A model generated the notes under the pieces. That model saw nothing but the letters and a program-made list of their open reading frames with translations, had not been told where the DNA came from and searched no databases. A stretch of DNA of 64,000 nt, taken from assembly GCA_963921195.1 (NCBI GenBank), contig OY992540.1, forward strand, positions 172,331,896 to 172,395,895, in the 5' to 3' direction. Source of the DNA: Pegoplata infirma (Eukaryota > Arthropoda > Insecta > Diptera > Anthomyiidae). Position numbers and translations under genes: made by a program. The first letter of the stretch is position 1. The number at the start of each line of letters is the position of its first letter. Below, piece after piece: positions 35,353-46,140 of this stretch.

Positions 35353-36066
35353 TCAGAATTTCTCAGTTGCTTTCACAAATTTGAGAAAATCTGACAAGGG
35401 AAGTCCATGGACCGTATCCATAGACAGAATATCAGAACCCAATATCCGCAGTCTAGCCCTTGAGAACGCTGGACAACAACAGACGTAATGTTCAGTTGTG
35501 TCATCATCCTCAAGACAAGCCACGCATAATGGGTCTGATAAGACACCCAATCTCATCATATGACGAGCACAGGCATTGTGTCCCGTAATTAAGCCAGTAA
35601 GTCTGCGACAGTCTATTCTACTGAGGCTGAGTAGATAGTTAGCCACTTTCTTGTCTGGCTTAATCACAAAACGTTTGGTATTCTTGCATGCCAACTCATT
35701 TGACCATCTTTCCTTAAAAGTTTCTTTCATATGAGAGTTGATCCAACGCATCAGCCATGTCAAGCCAATACCAATTTGAGGTTCCGGATTGTAAGGAATT
35801 GTATCAGAGCCAAGATTTGCCAAAGAGTCGGCAATCTCATTTCCCCGTATTCCCCTATGACCCGGAACCCACAGAAGACTGACGCTATTCTCACATGAGA
35901 CCTCATTGAGTCTGCGTCTACATTCCTGGACAATTTTGGATGAAGTGACTGGAGATTCAAGTGCAATGAGCGCAGCCTGGCTGTCACTGCAAATACTGAT
36001 TCTCCTATTACTCCATCTGTTCCTAATTATCCAGGTCGCTACGTCCAAAATAGCAAATATTTCAGT
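35353..36066 (-). pseudogene. LINE C RNase H and zinc-finger tail after the stop
   Basis: In frame with 36067-38925 across the single TAG. Contains TEIFAILDVA (Glu conserved), ICSDSQAAL, LLWVPGHRGIRGNEIADSLA, TGHNACARH and CVACLEDDDTTEHYVCCC (CX2C..HX4C). An ATG inside (36048) would give 231 residues but is not the natural start. No further lesion is seen. Confidence 0.88.
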
Positions 36067-38925
36067 CTAAAATACTGTAGCCATTTTTCCCATAGCAATA
36101 TAGCATTTGGTCGCATCGTCCAAATACCAGCCAGACCCAGAGCCATTTAAGGTACTGGATCCATCCGTGTAGAAAGTATCCGTGTAATTTTCCAGTAGGT
36201 CTGCTGGGTTTCCCCAGTCTTCCCTACTCGGAAATATTACAGTAAACTTCCTACCAAACTCGATGCAAGAGGTTGTATTGTCCAAAGGCATAGAAAACAT
36301 CGGACAAAGTTCCGATAGCCTATTAAACAGACGACCATGTCCCACATTGTACTCCCCATGCCATGTTCCGCTTTTGCGGAGCCTGCACAAAGATTTCATG
36401 GCTTCTCCTTGAATATGTAAGTCCAAGGGAAGCATATCTAACATAGCATCCAGAGCTGCGCCTGGGGTGGTGCTCATGGCACCAGTAATTCCCAAGGCAG
36501 CCGCTCTTTGTAGTCCGTTTAGCTTGGATCGAATAGTTTTCACCATCGTTCTCGGCCACCAGACTACCGCCGCATACGTCACAATAGGTCTAATTACAGC
36601 TATGTACATCGAATGTACATTAGCAGGTCTTAGACCCCATGTCTTTCCAAAAGCACGCCGACACTGCCAGAAAATCCGAAGTGCCCGTGAAACTTTTTGT
36701 TCAACATGTTTTGTCCACATTAGTTTACTATCTAGGATAACCCCTAAATACTTAACTTCTGTGGACAGTTGAAGAGTTATGCCCTTCAACGTAGGAAGCT
36801 GAAGACCCTTATGTTTGGTTCTTCGCGTGAACAACACGAGTGTTGTCTTATTTGGATTGACAGACAATCCATGTCGATTACACCAGTTGTCCATCAAGTC
36901 AATAACGGTCTGCATTTTTTTGCATACCAAGTTAAGTGACTTTCCGGATACTAATGCGCACACATCGTCAGCGTATGCCTGTATGTGTACACCTAGAGCC
37001 TGTATTTCAACCAAGAGTGAGTTTACCACAAAACACCACAGCAAAGGAGAGAGAACACCCCCTTGGGGGCAACCTCTACTAACCTCAACCGTTACTTTTG
37101 TGCCCCACTCATCTTCAGCCGTCAACAATCTCCGGGAGAGCATAAAATGAATCCACTTGACTAGAACTGGATCCACGCCATGCAATTCAGCCGAAGTTTT
37201 CATAGAGTCGAAAGTAGCATTATCAAAAGCGCCCTCAATATCAACAAAAACACCCAGAGTATAGTCTTGTTTGTCAATGCCCTTCTCAATATTGACCACA
37301 AGATCGTGAAGTGCCGACTCACAAGATCTACCACTCTGATACGCGTGTTGCTGACTATTTAGGGGGCATTCGATTAATGCTACTGACCTAATGAATTTCT
37401 CAACCATTCGCTCAAGACTTTTCAGTAGAAAGGATGATAAACTGATTGGTCTAAAACTTTTTGCCAAGGTGTAGTCCTCCTTCCCAGGTTTGGGAATAAA
37501 AACAACCTTGACATCGCACCAAGATGATGGAACATACCCATAAGCCAGGCTGGCTCTGAAGATATTTTTAAGAACCTTCACTAGGGTATCTCCACCACTC
37601 TTCAACATCATAGGATATATACCATCTGGTCCAGGGGATTTATAGTTATCAAAGGAAGATAAGGCGTACCTGATCGATTCCTCAGAAACTACCCTAGATG
37701 CTATATACCAGTTCCTACAAGTAGTATTACCAACATGACTCTCAATAATATCTGTATTTATCGTTGTCACTTTGCATCCTGGAAAGTGAGTAGATAACAG
37801 AATATCATTGACCTCCTGTTGGTTGTTTGTGTAGGTACCATCTGGCTTTCTAAGGGAATCAAGCTTCGCTGAACTATCTTTTTGAAAGATTTTACAGAGT
37901 CTTGCCGTATCCCTCGTACCATTTACCTCCTCACAGAAAGTCCTATAAGACTCAAGTTTGGCTTCCCGCACTTTTTTCTTATATTCTTTTTGCATGAGGT
38001 GGTAATTGTTCCAGTCAGCATCCTTTCGAGATTTTAAGGCTCTATTCAGAAGCTTTCTTGAACTTTTTCTCAGCTTACCAAGTTCCACGTTCCACCAAGG
38101 GACTGAGTTACCTGGTCTGCTTTTCCTTAACGGACAAACAGCCTCATAGCAGTCAGTTAAAGTTTTACCCAATTTCTCAGACTCCACTTCAACCGACCCT
38201 ATACTACTAGGTATTGGGATGGGACGTAATCTTTGATGTAGTAGTTCCTCAAATCTTTTCCAATCCGCTTTTCGAGGGTTTCGGCCCTGTGGGATTGTTG
38301 GTTTATCAATCCCAAGCCTAAACTCGATGTAGCGGTGGTCCGACAAGGATACCACATCAAGAACACGCCAATCCCTTATCATTGTACTCGCCTTACTGTT
38401 AGATAAGGTAAGATCAATGACCTGTTGTCTTCGTTGAGTGACAAACGTTGGAGAATTTCCAACATTTTGAATCACCAGATTTGAAGACAAGATGAAGTCC
38501 AACAATTTGTTACCTCTAGAGTTGCACTTTGTGCTACCCCAGATGATATGCTGAGAATTGGCATCGCATCCAATAATCAACCCAAAGTTGTTGGCCTCCG
38601 CGTATCGTATGACTCTAATTAACTCCTCAGAAGGCGGGGGATAAATAGAATCATAGGGAAGATAGGCAGATACAACAATAGTCTCTACCACTTTACCCCC
38701 TATACGAAATCGCAGACTAATTGCAAAGACGTCTTGGCAACAAAATTGCCTCAACACCGAGCTCTCGATTGTCCTAGGGACAACCATACAGGCACGTGGC
38801 CGCAGTGATCCTGTGTCATACAAGATTGATCCCCATCTAATCATACTTAAACCACAAACTCGTCCTTTGACTGCCCATGGTTCTTGTATTAAGATTATTT
38901 GTGGATCTGTATGCAACTTAGCATT
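36067..38925 (-). pseudogene. LINE C ORF2, endonuclease and RT, ended by a premature stop
   Basis: Open from the truncation point; 949 residues if numbered from a TTG at 38916. Endonuclease: IQEPW (E12), GCDANSQH (D118, N119), VIDLT (D168), SDHRYIEF (D193, H194). RT: SPGPDGI near 428, VFVDIEGAF (D559), GCPQGGVLSPLLW, AYADDV (D650, D651). RNase H begins at FYTDGSS. The frame stops at TAG where relatives B and A have the Gln of QAE, just before the second catalytic residue. The same frame then continues in 35353-36066. The endonuclease, unlike in B, is nearly complete. Confidence 0.9.
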
Positions 38926-38934
38926 ATCTAATTA

Positions 38935-39320
38935 AGTTACCTTTAGTTTTAGAAAATACGATCGTGCAATAAAATGTTTGGGACCCTTCCTGGATACACC
39001 TCTAATTCCGAAACATTTTTGGTAGAAAAAAATTTGAGATTCCTGGACATTTCTCTGCCTTATCATTATAAATTTTTCTATAGAAAAATTTCAGATTTTT
39101 CCTATAGAAAAATTCTAAATTTTTTTTAGAAAAATTCTATACTCTTCCTATTAAAAAATTCGAATTTTTTTTAGAAGAATTTTAGATTTTTTCTATAGAA
39201 TAATTCTTAGATTTTTCCAATAGAAAAATTCTTATATTTTTTTTTTCTTATTTAAAATTTTAAGATTCGAAGACTTTTTTCTGTAGAAAAATTTTAAGAT
39301 TCCGAAAAATGTTCTTTTCT
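38935..39320. repeat. CTATAGAAAAA array, part beyond LINE C
   Basis: Degenerate TTTTTCTATAGAAAAATT-type units continuing the array at 34220-35176. Confidence 0.6.
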
Positions 39321-41211
39321 CTTCTTTTTTCTTTTCCCATTCTAATCTGTTTTTTTTTTTTTTTTGATAAAAAAATATCCTTTACCAACCCCCGGGATTA
39401 TTTAATATAAAATGTTCGAATAACTGCTTTGTAAACTGATGTGTTTTCCCAAACTTATGTAGTTCAAAATTTTAAAAAATTTTTAAACAATAAAACTTAA
39501 AGTGGAATTATTTGAATTCCACTAAATATAGACAGTAGTTGTATTGCAATTAACGCTATGCTCTACTTGTTGGAAATTTCTTTTTCTTTCCTTTATATTT
39601 TTCTCCTCTTTTTGTGCCGTTAATATTTTTCCTTGCCATTATTTCTAGTCTTTTGTTGAAGAACCATAAAAATTTCCAGTAAAAGATAAAGAAACAAAAC
39701 AAAAAAAAACTGTAGCAATTTTCTTTTGCTTCAAAAAAATAAAAAAAAAAAAAATTATAAAAATGAACAAAAACGAAATCATCTACAACACTTTAGGCAA
39801 TTAGTGTTACATGACAGACATTTTCAGTTTTGTGGTTTGTTCTGTTTTTATTCTGAATGCACTACTCCTGTTGCTACTTTTACTTGTCTGTGTACAAAAA
39901 GCACAAGTGGGCCAAGTCAAATGTTATCCCAGTTTTTCTGTTTCATCTTCATCTTATTCTTCCACCATTCATTCATTAATTCATTTAACCACCCATACAA
40001 ACAACAAAAAATCACTTTCCTAGTATTTGTTTTACTGTATTTAGCAAATACACTTAAACATCAAGTAAAAAAACCAAAAAAAAAAGGATCAATGGTAGCC
40101 ATTAGGGAACAGGAGATGAGAACATAAACAAAAAACCATATTGAATCAAAGCTAACATGACCAACAGATGTTGCAAATTGCTTTGTGATTTTCTCATTGT
40201 TCATATGTACATATAAGGCATTCCACACCAAATGTTCAGCAAAAAAATTGAAGTCGTGTCAATACGAAATCAATTGCAGAGTACTTAACATGCTGCCATT
40301 TTATATTTTTTTTTAAGAGTCAAAGTGTTTTTCTATCTGTTCTGAAATTTTCCGAGTACTAATACAATAATGGTGTTTACAATAATGGTATTTACAACTT
40401 ATTCGTATGAGTAATAAAACCCCTTCAACTTTTAAATAGAAATGGGATCATGAAAGAGTTTTTATTAAAGATCACGCCCGCTTATGAAAGAAAAAGTTTA
40501 ATCAAGCACGATATTTTATTTTGCACACGCTCATGCATGCACGGTAACGATTTTCAAATGAGCGTGAGAAAAATAAAATAAAATATTGTGCGTGAATAAA
40601 TTTTCTCATTCATTAGAAACACATGTCTGAAAAAGTTTCAGATCAGATAAAAATGCACGTTTTGTTAAAAATTAAAAAAAAAAATATATGACATGTTTTT
40701 TGATGAATAAAATTAGAGTTTAAATTTGAAAAATTCAGAACTTCTTCTGAAAATTTTTCAATTTTTATTTTTTTAATAGATAGTCCATACAAAAATTTAT
40801 AAAAAACGTTTTTTTTAAGACATCACTGTGTTTCATTAAATTTGCATAAATAATGAAACAAAGATACTTTGGCAAAAAAATTCTAAAATTTCCAATATTT
40901 GACCATGCCCACAAGGCCCACATTTTTACAAAACCTTATCTTATTTTTGTTATTTACAAGTGCCCTAAGGGCAAATACTTTTCCGGAAATATACCAATGA
41001 AACCAATGTGGATTTTCTTTAGTGGAATAGTTGGTGTGGAATACCTCATATGTACAGTGTGGTCCAATTACAAGTATCATATAAAAAAATGCAACAAAAT
41101 GAACAAAACTCAATATTTCTGGTATGTTATGGCTTTATTTAAAAGAGCAAAAATCTAAATTTTTTATAAAAATCTACTTCGGGGCAGTCTCATGCAGCCC
41201 CGACTATCTCA
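39321..41211. other. Mostly unique AT-rich DNA, no gene seen
   Basis: Low-complexity frames such as 39726-40127 have no recognisable domain or codon pattern. A short hairpin at 40506-40594 is listed separately. This is among the least repeat-like stretches of the window. Confidence 0.5.
40506..40594. repeat. Short hairpin, arms about 30-37 nt
   Basis: GCACGATATTTTATTTTGCA with CACGCTCAT pairs with ATGAGCGTG..AATAAAATAAAATATTGTGC around a loop of about 23 bases. It could be a tiny MITE or simply a palindrome; a structural RNA is possible but unsupported. Confidence 0.5.
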
Positions 41212-41219
41212 CAGTAGTG

Positions 41220-41840
41220 CAATGGTTCCCAACCTTTTTTGGGCCATGCCCCACTTTTAAGCTAAGTACTCTGCTTTTTTCAGGTGAAAATTTCACTTAA
41301 ACTTTAAACTCCTAAAATCGCTATAAAACATTTAAAAATCAACAACTTTTGACAATTTTAAGAAAGAAACGATCATAATAAAACTGAAATGTCACTTTTT
41401 CACGGCAAATTAAATTGTCTTGTATAATAAAAATCCGTGAAAACTTTTTTCACAATTTCCCTATAATTCCTCGCGTTGCCAAAATTTATTTTTTTTTATA
41501 TGGAGTTTGATAGATTTTTTCCCGTGAAATCGAACAGAGTACTATGCCTTAAGGTAAAAAAACTAAAATGTCCCCCCTACACTCAAGAAAAATGTGTAAA
41601 TTTTTCAAATTTGTTTTAAAATTAAAAATTTACTTGTAGTTAAACAAACTTTTTGTTAAAATCATCTTTTAAACAAAGTTTTTAGCAAAAGTTTTCAACA
41701 ACCAACTAAATAATTTAAATAAAATTATTATTTTTTTAGTTTTTTAACAAAAAAAAACATCTTAAAAATTTGCCCGTTGCCCCCCTGAAGTATTCAAATT
41801 GACCCCCAGTGGGGCGAGAATCAAAGGTTGGGAACCATTG
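41220..41840. mobile_element. 621-bp hAT-type MITE
   Basis: Ends CAATGGTTCCCAACCTTTTT and AAAGGTTGGGAACCATTG, with a perfect 8-bp duplication CAGTAGTG at 41212-41219 and 41841-41848. GCCCCAC/GTGGGGC lies just inside both ends. A left fragment of the same family is at 7029-7215. No transposase. Confidence 0.92.
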
Positions 41841-41848
41841 CAGTAGTG

Positions 41849-42081
41849 TATTAACGCAACTATTTTTCAAGACCCTTTTGACAGTTCATGGTTTTATATC
41901 ACGAATGGCTTGAACGATATTCGCTAAAGCGCTCTGAGTTAGCCAATTGACACCGCCATGGCGCTCCAGTACGACTAATAATACGATTATGTGGTAATGG
42001 TAAGTGCGCAAAAGACCAGTTGTTTGGAGGGCTGTGTGTCATGCTGCGCCATCCTACTGAAAGCAAATGTCACCTAAGTAC
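41849..42081. other. Short GC-richer unique stretch
   Basis: Less AT-rich than its surroundings (TGACACCGCCATGGCGCTCC) but without an identifiable gene. Confidence 0.4.
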
Positions 42082-43201
42082 ACTGAAAAAAAAGTCATAA
42101 CTAAAATTAAGGAAAAAATGTATTTGAAAATGTATCATGAATTTCCTAAAATTTAGTAAAATTTCTTAACTATGAGGAAAAAAGTTTAGTTCATTTACTT
42201 ATAAGTAGTTCATAGTTTTCTTTAAATGGAATTTTTAAATATTAGGAAAAAAATTCTTACTGCCAAAGAAATTTTCCACAAATCTAAGAAACGTATCTTT
42301 ATTTTTAAGACATATTTCTTAAAAAACAATTTAGTTCAAGTTTAGTTAAAATTTACTAAAAAAAACATCATTGTATTTCTCTTCTTTGAATTGAGGAAGT
42401 GTACTTCTTAGAATTTAGTTAATGACTTCTGAGAATTTAGTAAATAACTTCTTAGAACTTAGTTAAAAATTCAAAATGGCGATATCTCAAAAACTAAGCG
42501 AAACGGACGAAATTTTCAAAAGAAAGAATAAAAAGAAAAATATGGAATAGCCTAGCTCTGAATATCTGTCGGGGTCTTAAGACCCTAATTTTAGATCTAA
42601 AATTTGAAATTCCCGAGATTTTATATATGCACATATCTCGGTAAATATTACCAACACGAGAAAAGGTCCAACGGCATTTTTGTAGCTCTTGGCTCGTAAA
42701 ACACTTCCGCAAAATACCCAAAAGCCCTCCGATTAATAGTTTTTGAGTTATCCGATTTTTAAGATTCTCAAAACCCTATCAGGCCCCTTATTATCGAATC
42801 TCAAAAACTAAGCAAGTTAGAGCGAAACGGACACAAGTTTTGGTTCAAAATCTATGGGGACCCTTAAAGGACCCAACGGGGTCTCGAGTTAAATGGGGTC
42901 CGAACCCATGGGTCCAGGGTCTAGACCCAATCTATTTCTAAAATGTGAAGTATAATTTTTCCCATTTTCTAGTTAAAATTGGCTTAACATTAAATAACTT
43001 TGTTTTCCTTATTTTTGGGAAAATTATGAACTAAAACCAAGAGAAAAAATCTTTGGAGCCAAATCATTCCCTCTTTTTCTCAAAATTGAGTTAATTTTCC
43101 CAAATTTTTTTGAGTTAAATTTAACGAAATTTTAGGAAAAGTCATTATAAATTTTCAAAGACATTTTTTCCTTAATTTTAGTTATGTCTTTTTTTTCAGT
43201 G
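42082..43201 (+). mobile_element. Complete 'ACTAAGC' element, copy 3
   Basis: Ends CACTGAAAAAAAAGTCATAA and its near-inverse, ATGTCTTTTTTTTCAGTG, followed inward on both sides by AACTAAAATTAAGGAAAAAA. Flanks are TA and CA. The 1.1 kb interior contains the dispersed core (42470-42870) also found at 3181-3984 and 8825-9260. Frames in the core are not convincing genes. Confidence 0.8.
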
Positions 43202-43324
43202 CATTTTTCCAGGGTTTTGTTGTTGAACAGTGTAATTATTTTTCATTTGCTGTGTTTTTCAATAAGTGGATTTTTTTCTGATTAATCTTATTTTGTTTAA
43301 AAAAATATTTTAGCATACTAAAAC

Positions 43325-43624
43325 AAATTTTTTACGATAGCATAGCCAGATGCTACGATCAAGCTCCAGCAAATGATATTAAAGTCATTATATGTGACCT
43401 AAACGCCCAACTAGATCAAAACCCAACAGAAAGCAAGGTATATGGAACACATAGTTTCCACAACACAACAAACAAAAACGGCGAACATTTAATAGACTTT
43501 GCACAGTCAAAGAATATGATAATAAAAAGTACATGCTTTCCACATAAATCGATTCACAAGACAACATGGCGCTCACGAGGTGGAGCATACTGTAGCCAAA
43601 TTGATCATGTTATAATAGATAGAC
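43325..43624 (+). pseudogene. RTE-like endonuclease, middle part
   Basis: Reads VIICDLNAQLD, GTHSFHNTTNKNGEHLIDF, KSIHKTTW and CSQIDHVIIDRR, matching in order the endonuclease at 1625-2722 (DFNAQIG, KTTW, QIDH). The frame is cut by the insertion exactly after IDR and continues at 46141. The residues N-terminal to VIICD are incomplete. Confidence 0.8.
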
Positions 43625-46140
43625 GGGTGATTCCATGTCAAACCGCACAGAAAACTGTGATTTTCGGATTTGTCACCTCCGATTTTTATGAAATTCGCAA
43701 CAAATATTTCACTTGCGTTGTTTTCATAAAATGATCACCTTACAGGCTCCAAAAATTTTTAGTTTTCGAAATATGGTGTCTTGAAAATTGGCAAAAACGT
43801 CAAATTTTCAATAAGGTGCACATACAAAGTCACCCATAACTTTAAAACTATAAAACCCACAATTACCAAATAGGTACCATTTTTAAGCTGAAAGGATTAC
43901 CTTAAAAGTGACATGCACAATTTTTTCCTGTAATGAAAGGTCAAAGTTCATATTTCAATGTCTAATGTTCAAAGACCTATATCTCAAAATCCGATATTTT
44001 TTAAATTCTCAAAAAAATATATGATAACAATCAAGTCTTTCCCTACATTTGTATCAAAATTTCAGGGTGGACACTCATATGGTTCCAAAGTTACAGAAGA
44101 AAACGTGCTCGAAGGCAAGGTTTTTTCTACGAGTTCATATAAAAAATATTGCACAAACAAAACAGTATACATAGTCGTAAACAAAGGTGCTGGCCTAGAA
44201 CAAGGCTTAATACTTTTTATGTATTTTGAGTTATATTGTAGGGGTTTTCTTGTTCTTTTACAAGGAAAGTCCTCGAAAGTGAACATACCTGATTTCTTTA
44301 AAATTTATACACAAGCTAGAAAAAATAAATCTAAAATCGACCAGTCTGAGCTTGTCGGCCTAAATTCAGGTTAAACGGGGTTAAAAATTACCCATTTTCA
44401 GTTGAGGGTGCTGTGGCTTAGTGGTTAGCGCGTTGGACTACTAGCCAGCAAGCCTGGGTTCGATTCTCAGCTCAGGCAGACCAACATTTTTTCAGATATT
44501 TATTAGTTTCTATTTATAACTAATATCTATCGCAGCACCCTCCTTCGTTGATAAATAGCACTAAAAACGTCAACGAAGTAAAATAATAAAATAATGGCTA
44601 TAAACACAGCTTCAAAAATAATTCGCCAGATCAATAACAGATGGCGATGCAACAACTGTACTCAAAATTATCAACACGCGCAATTACAGTGTTGCCATAC
44701 TGAAGCCCTTCTATCTTTCAAATCTTTCATCCCTCTTCTATCCCCTTTCCGAAAGAAGCATCACGGTTACATTGGTAATTGATAGGCAGCATTGCCTGAG
44801 TGTTGCTTCTTTTTTTTAAAAAAAAAAAAAAAAAAAAAAACATATAACAGATCGGTTTCATTCCAAACCTATATTCTTCCATAGTAGGGAAATAGGAATG
44901 GGGTGGGGTAACCGTATGTTCAAAGCGGAATAAAGCTCATAAACAAGAATATAATTAAGCATAAAAATGGTTTAGAAATGAAAACACTAATGTTTCGAAA
45001 TTCTTTGAATTTTTGCCTTATTTTATTTTGGATACACTAATAAAGATATTTTTTTTTTAAATTCGGATGAAACCCGACCTGTAAGAAAAACTGCCAATGA
45101 AAAATTCATGTGATTGCTTAATTTAAATAGAAAATAGTACCAACAATGAATTTGTTTTACAAAAACTATATAGTTGAACAAAAACTATACATTTTTAACA
45201 AAAACAATTATGCAACAAATAAAATGTCTCAAAGAGACGCCAAATTTTTTTTTTTTCAAATGAAACGGATCTGATATAAGTGGAATCAATGTACCTTAAA
45301 GTTAAAATTACTAAAAATCGGTAATTTTTGACTCCCGTTTAACCCTTTAAAACTAAATTAATACCAATAAGCTCAGACAGGTCGATGTTAGATATTTGTT
45401 GTCTTTCATGGGCAAAAATTTCAAAGAAATTACGTATGTATGTTCACTTTGAAGATTTTCCTTGTAAGAAAACAAGAAAACCCTACGATAAAATTCAGTT
45501 TTGATAGTGAAATCAAATTCAGGAGGTCGAAATATTAATAAATAATGGGTTCAGTTTTTAGTTCCGTCCCATTGTTTGTTTACTGCTAGCAGCATGCTAG
45601 CATGCTATGCTGCTTCGTGTGTGTAAGCTTTTGCATATAAACTCGTAGAGAAAATCTTGACTTCAAGCACGTTTTCCTCTGTAACTTTGGAACCATATGA
45701 GTGTCCACCCTGAAATTTTAATACAAATGTAGGGAAAGACTTGATTGTTATCATATATTTTTTGGAGAATTTTAAAAATATCGGATTTTGAGATATAGGT
45801 CTTTGAACATTAGACCTTGAAATATGACCTTTGACCTTTCGTTACAAGAAAAAATTGTGTATGCCACTTATAAGGTAATCCTTTCAGCTTTCAAATGGTA
45901 CCTATTTGGTAATTGTGGGTTTTATAGTTTTAAAGTTATGGGTGACTTTGTATGTGCACCTTATTAAAAATTTGACGTTTTTGCCAATTTTCAAGACGCC
46001 ATATTTCGAAAACCGAAAGGTTTTGGAGCCAGAAAGGTAACTATTTTAGGAACACTATCCATTTGCAATATATTTGGCAAACTTTATTTAAATCGAAGGC
46101 GACAAATCCGAATGCTGTGTGGTTTGAGCTGGATTTGCCC
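43625..46140. mobile_element. 2.5 kb long-inverted-repeat element, AGAC duplication
   Basis: Ends GGGTGATTCCATGTCAAACC and GGTTTGAGCTGGATTTGCCC; inverted arms of nearly 500 bases (to about 44130 and 45650) share GGTACCATTT/AAATGGTACC, CCTATATCTCAAAATCCGAT and GTGGACACTCATATGG. AGAC (43621-43624 and 46141-46144) is a 4-bp duplication, and removal restores the LINE frame. No transposase frame. SINE copy 2 lies in the loop. A 4-bp duplication occurs in several rarer superfamilies (Chapaev, Sola, Ginger); I cannot choose. Confidence 0.85.
44404..44840 (+). mobile_element. tRNA-derived SINE, copy 2
   Basis: Head GAGGGTGCTGTGGCTTAGTG with A-box TGGCTTAGTGG (44414-44424) and B-box GGTTCGATTCT (44457-44467), the spacing of an internal Pol III promoter. 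A 5-bp anticodon-like stem (GTTGG/CCAGC) and T-like stem (CTGGG/CTCAG) can be drawn. The body of about 300 bases is unrelated to tRNA and ends TGTTGCTTC plus a T run and A tail. Nested in the loop of 43625-46140. It is not a functional tRNA gene because the 3' acceptor strand does not follow the T-arm. Confidence 0.88.

Larger units (their letters stand above)
35186..38925 (-). mobile_element. LINE C: RNase H-type LINE, slightly 5'-truncated
   Basis: ATCTAATTA at 35177-35185 and 38926-38934 is a 9-bp target duplication. The 3' tail reads CAACTCAACTCAAAC on the minus strand. The coding part runs from the start of the endonuclease through RT and RNase H, broken by one stop codon. ORF1 and the 5' UTR are missing. 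Confidence 0.88.

Noticed and set aside
39726..40127. 133-residue frame in unique DNA
   Set aside because: Lysine-rich low-complexity start, no domain, no supporting splice or start signals.
44404..44480. Functional tRNA gene
   Set aside because: Boxes A and B are present, but the acceptor 3' strand does not follow the T-arm and a second copy with the same long body exists, so it is a SINE.
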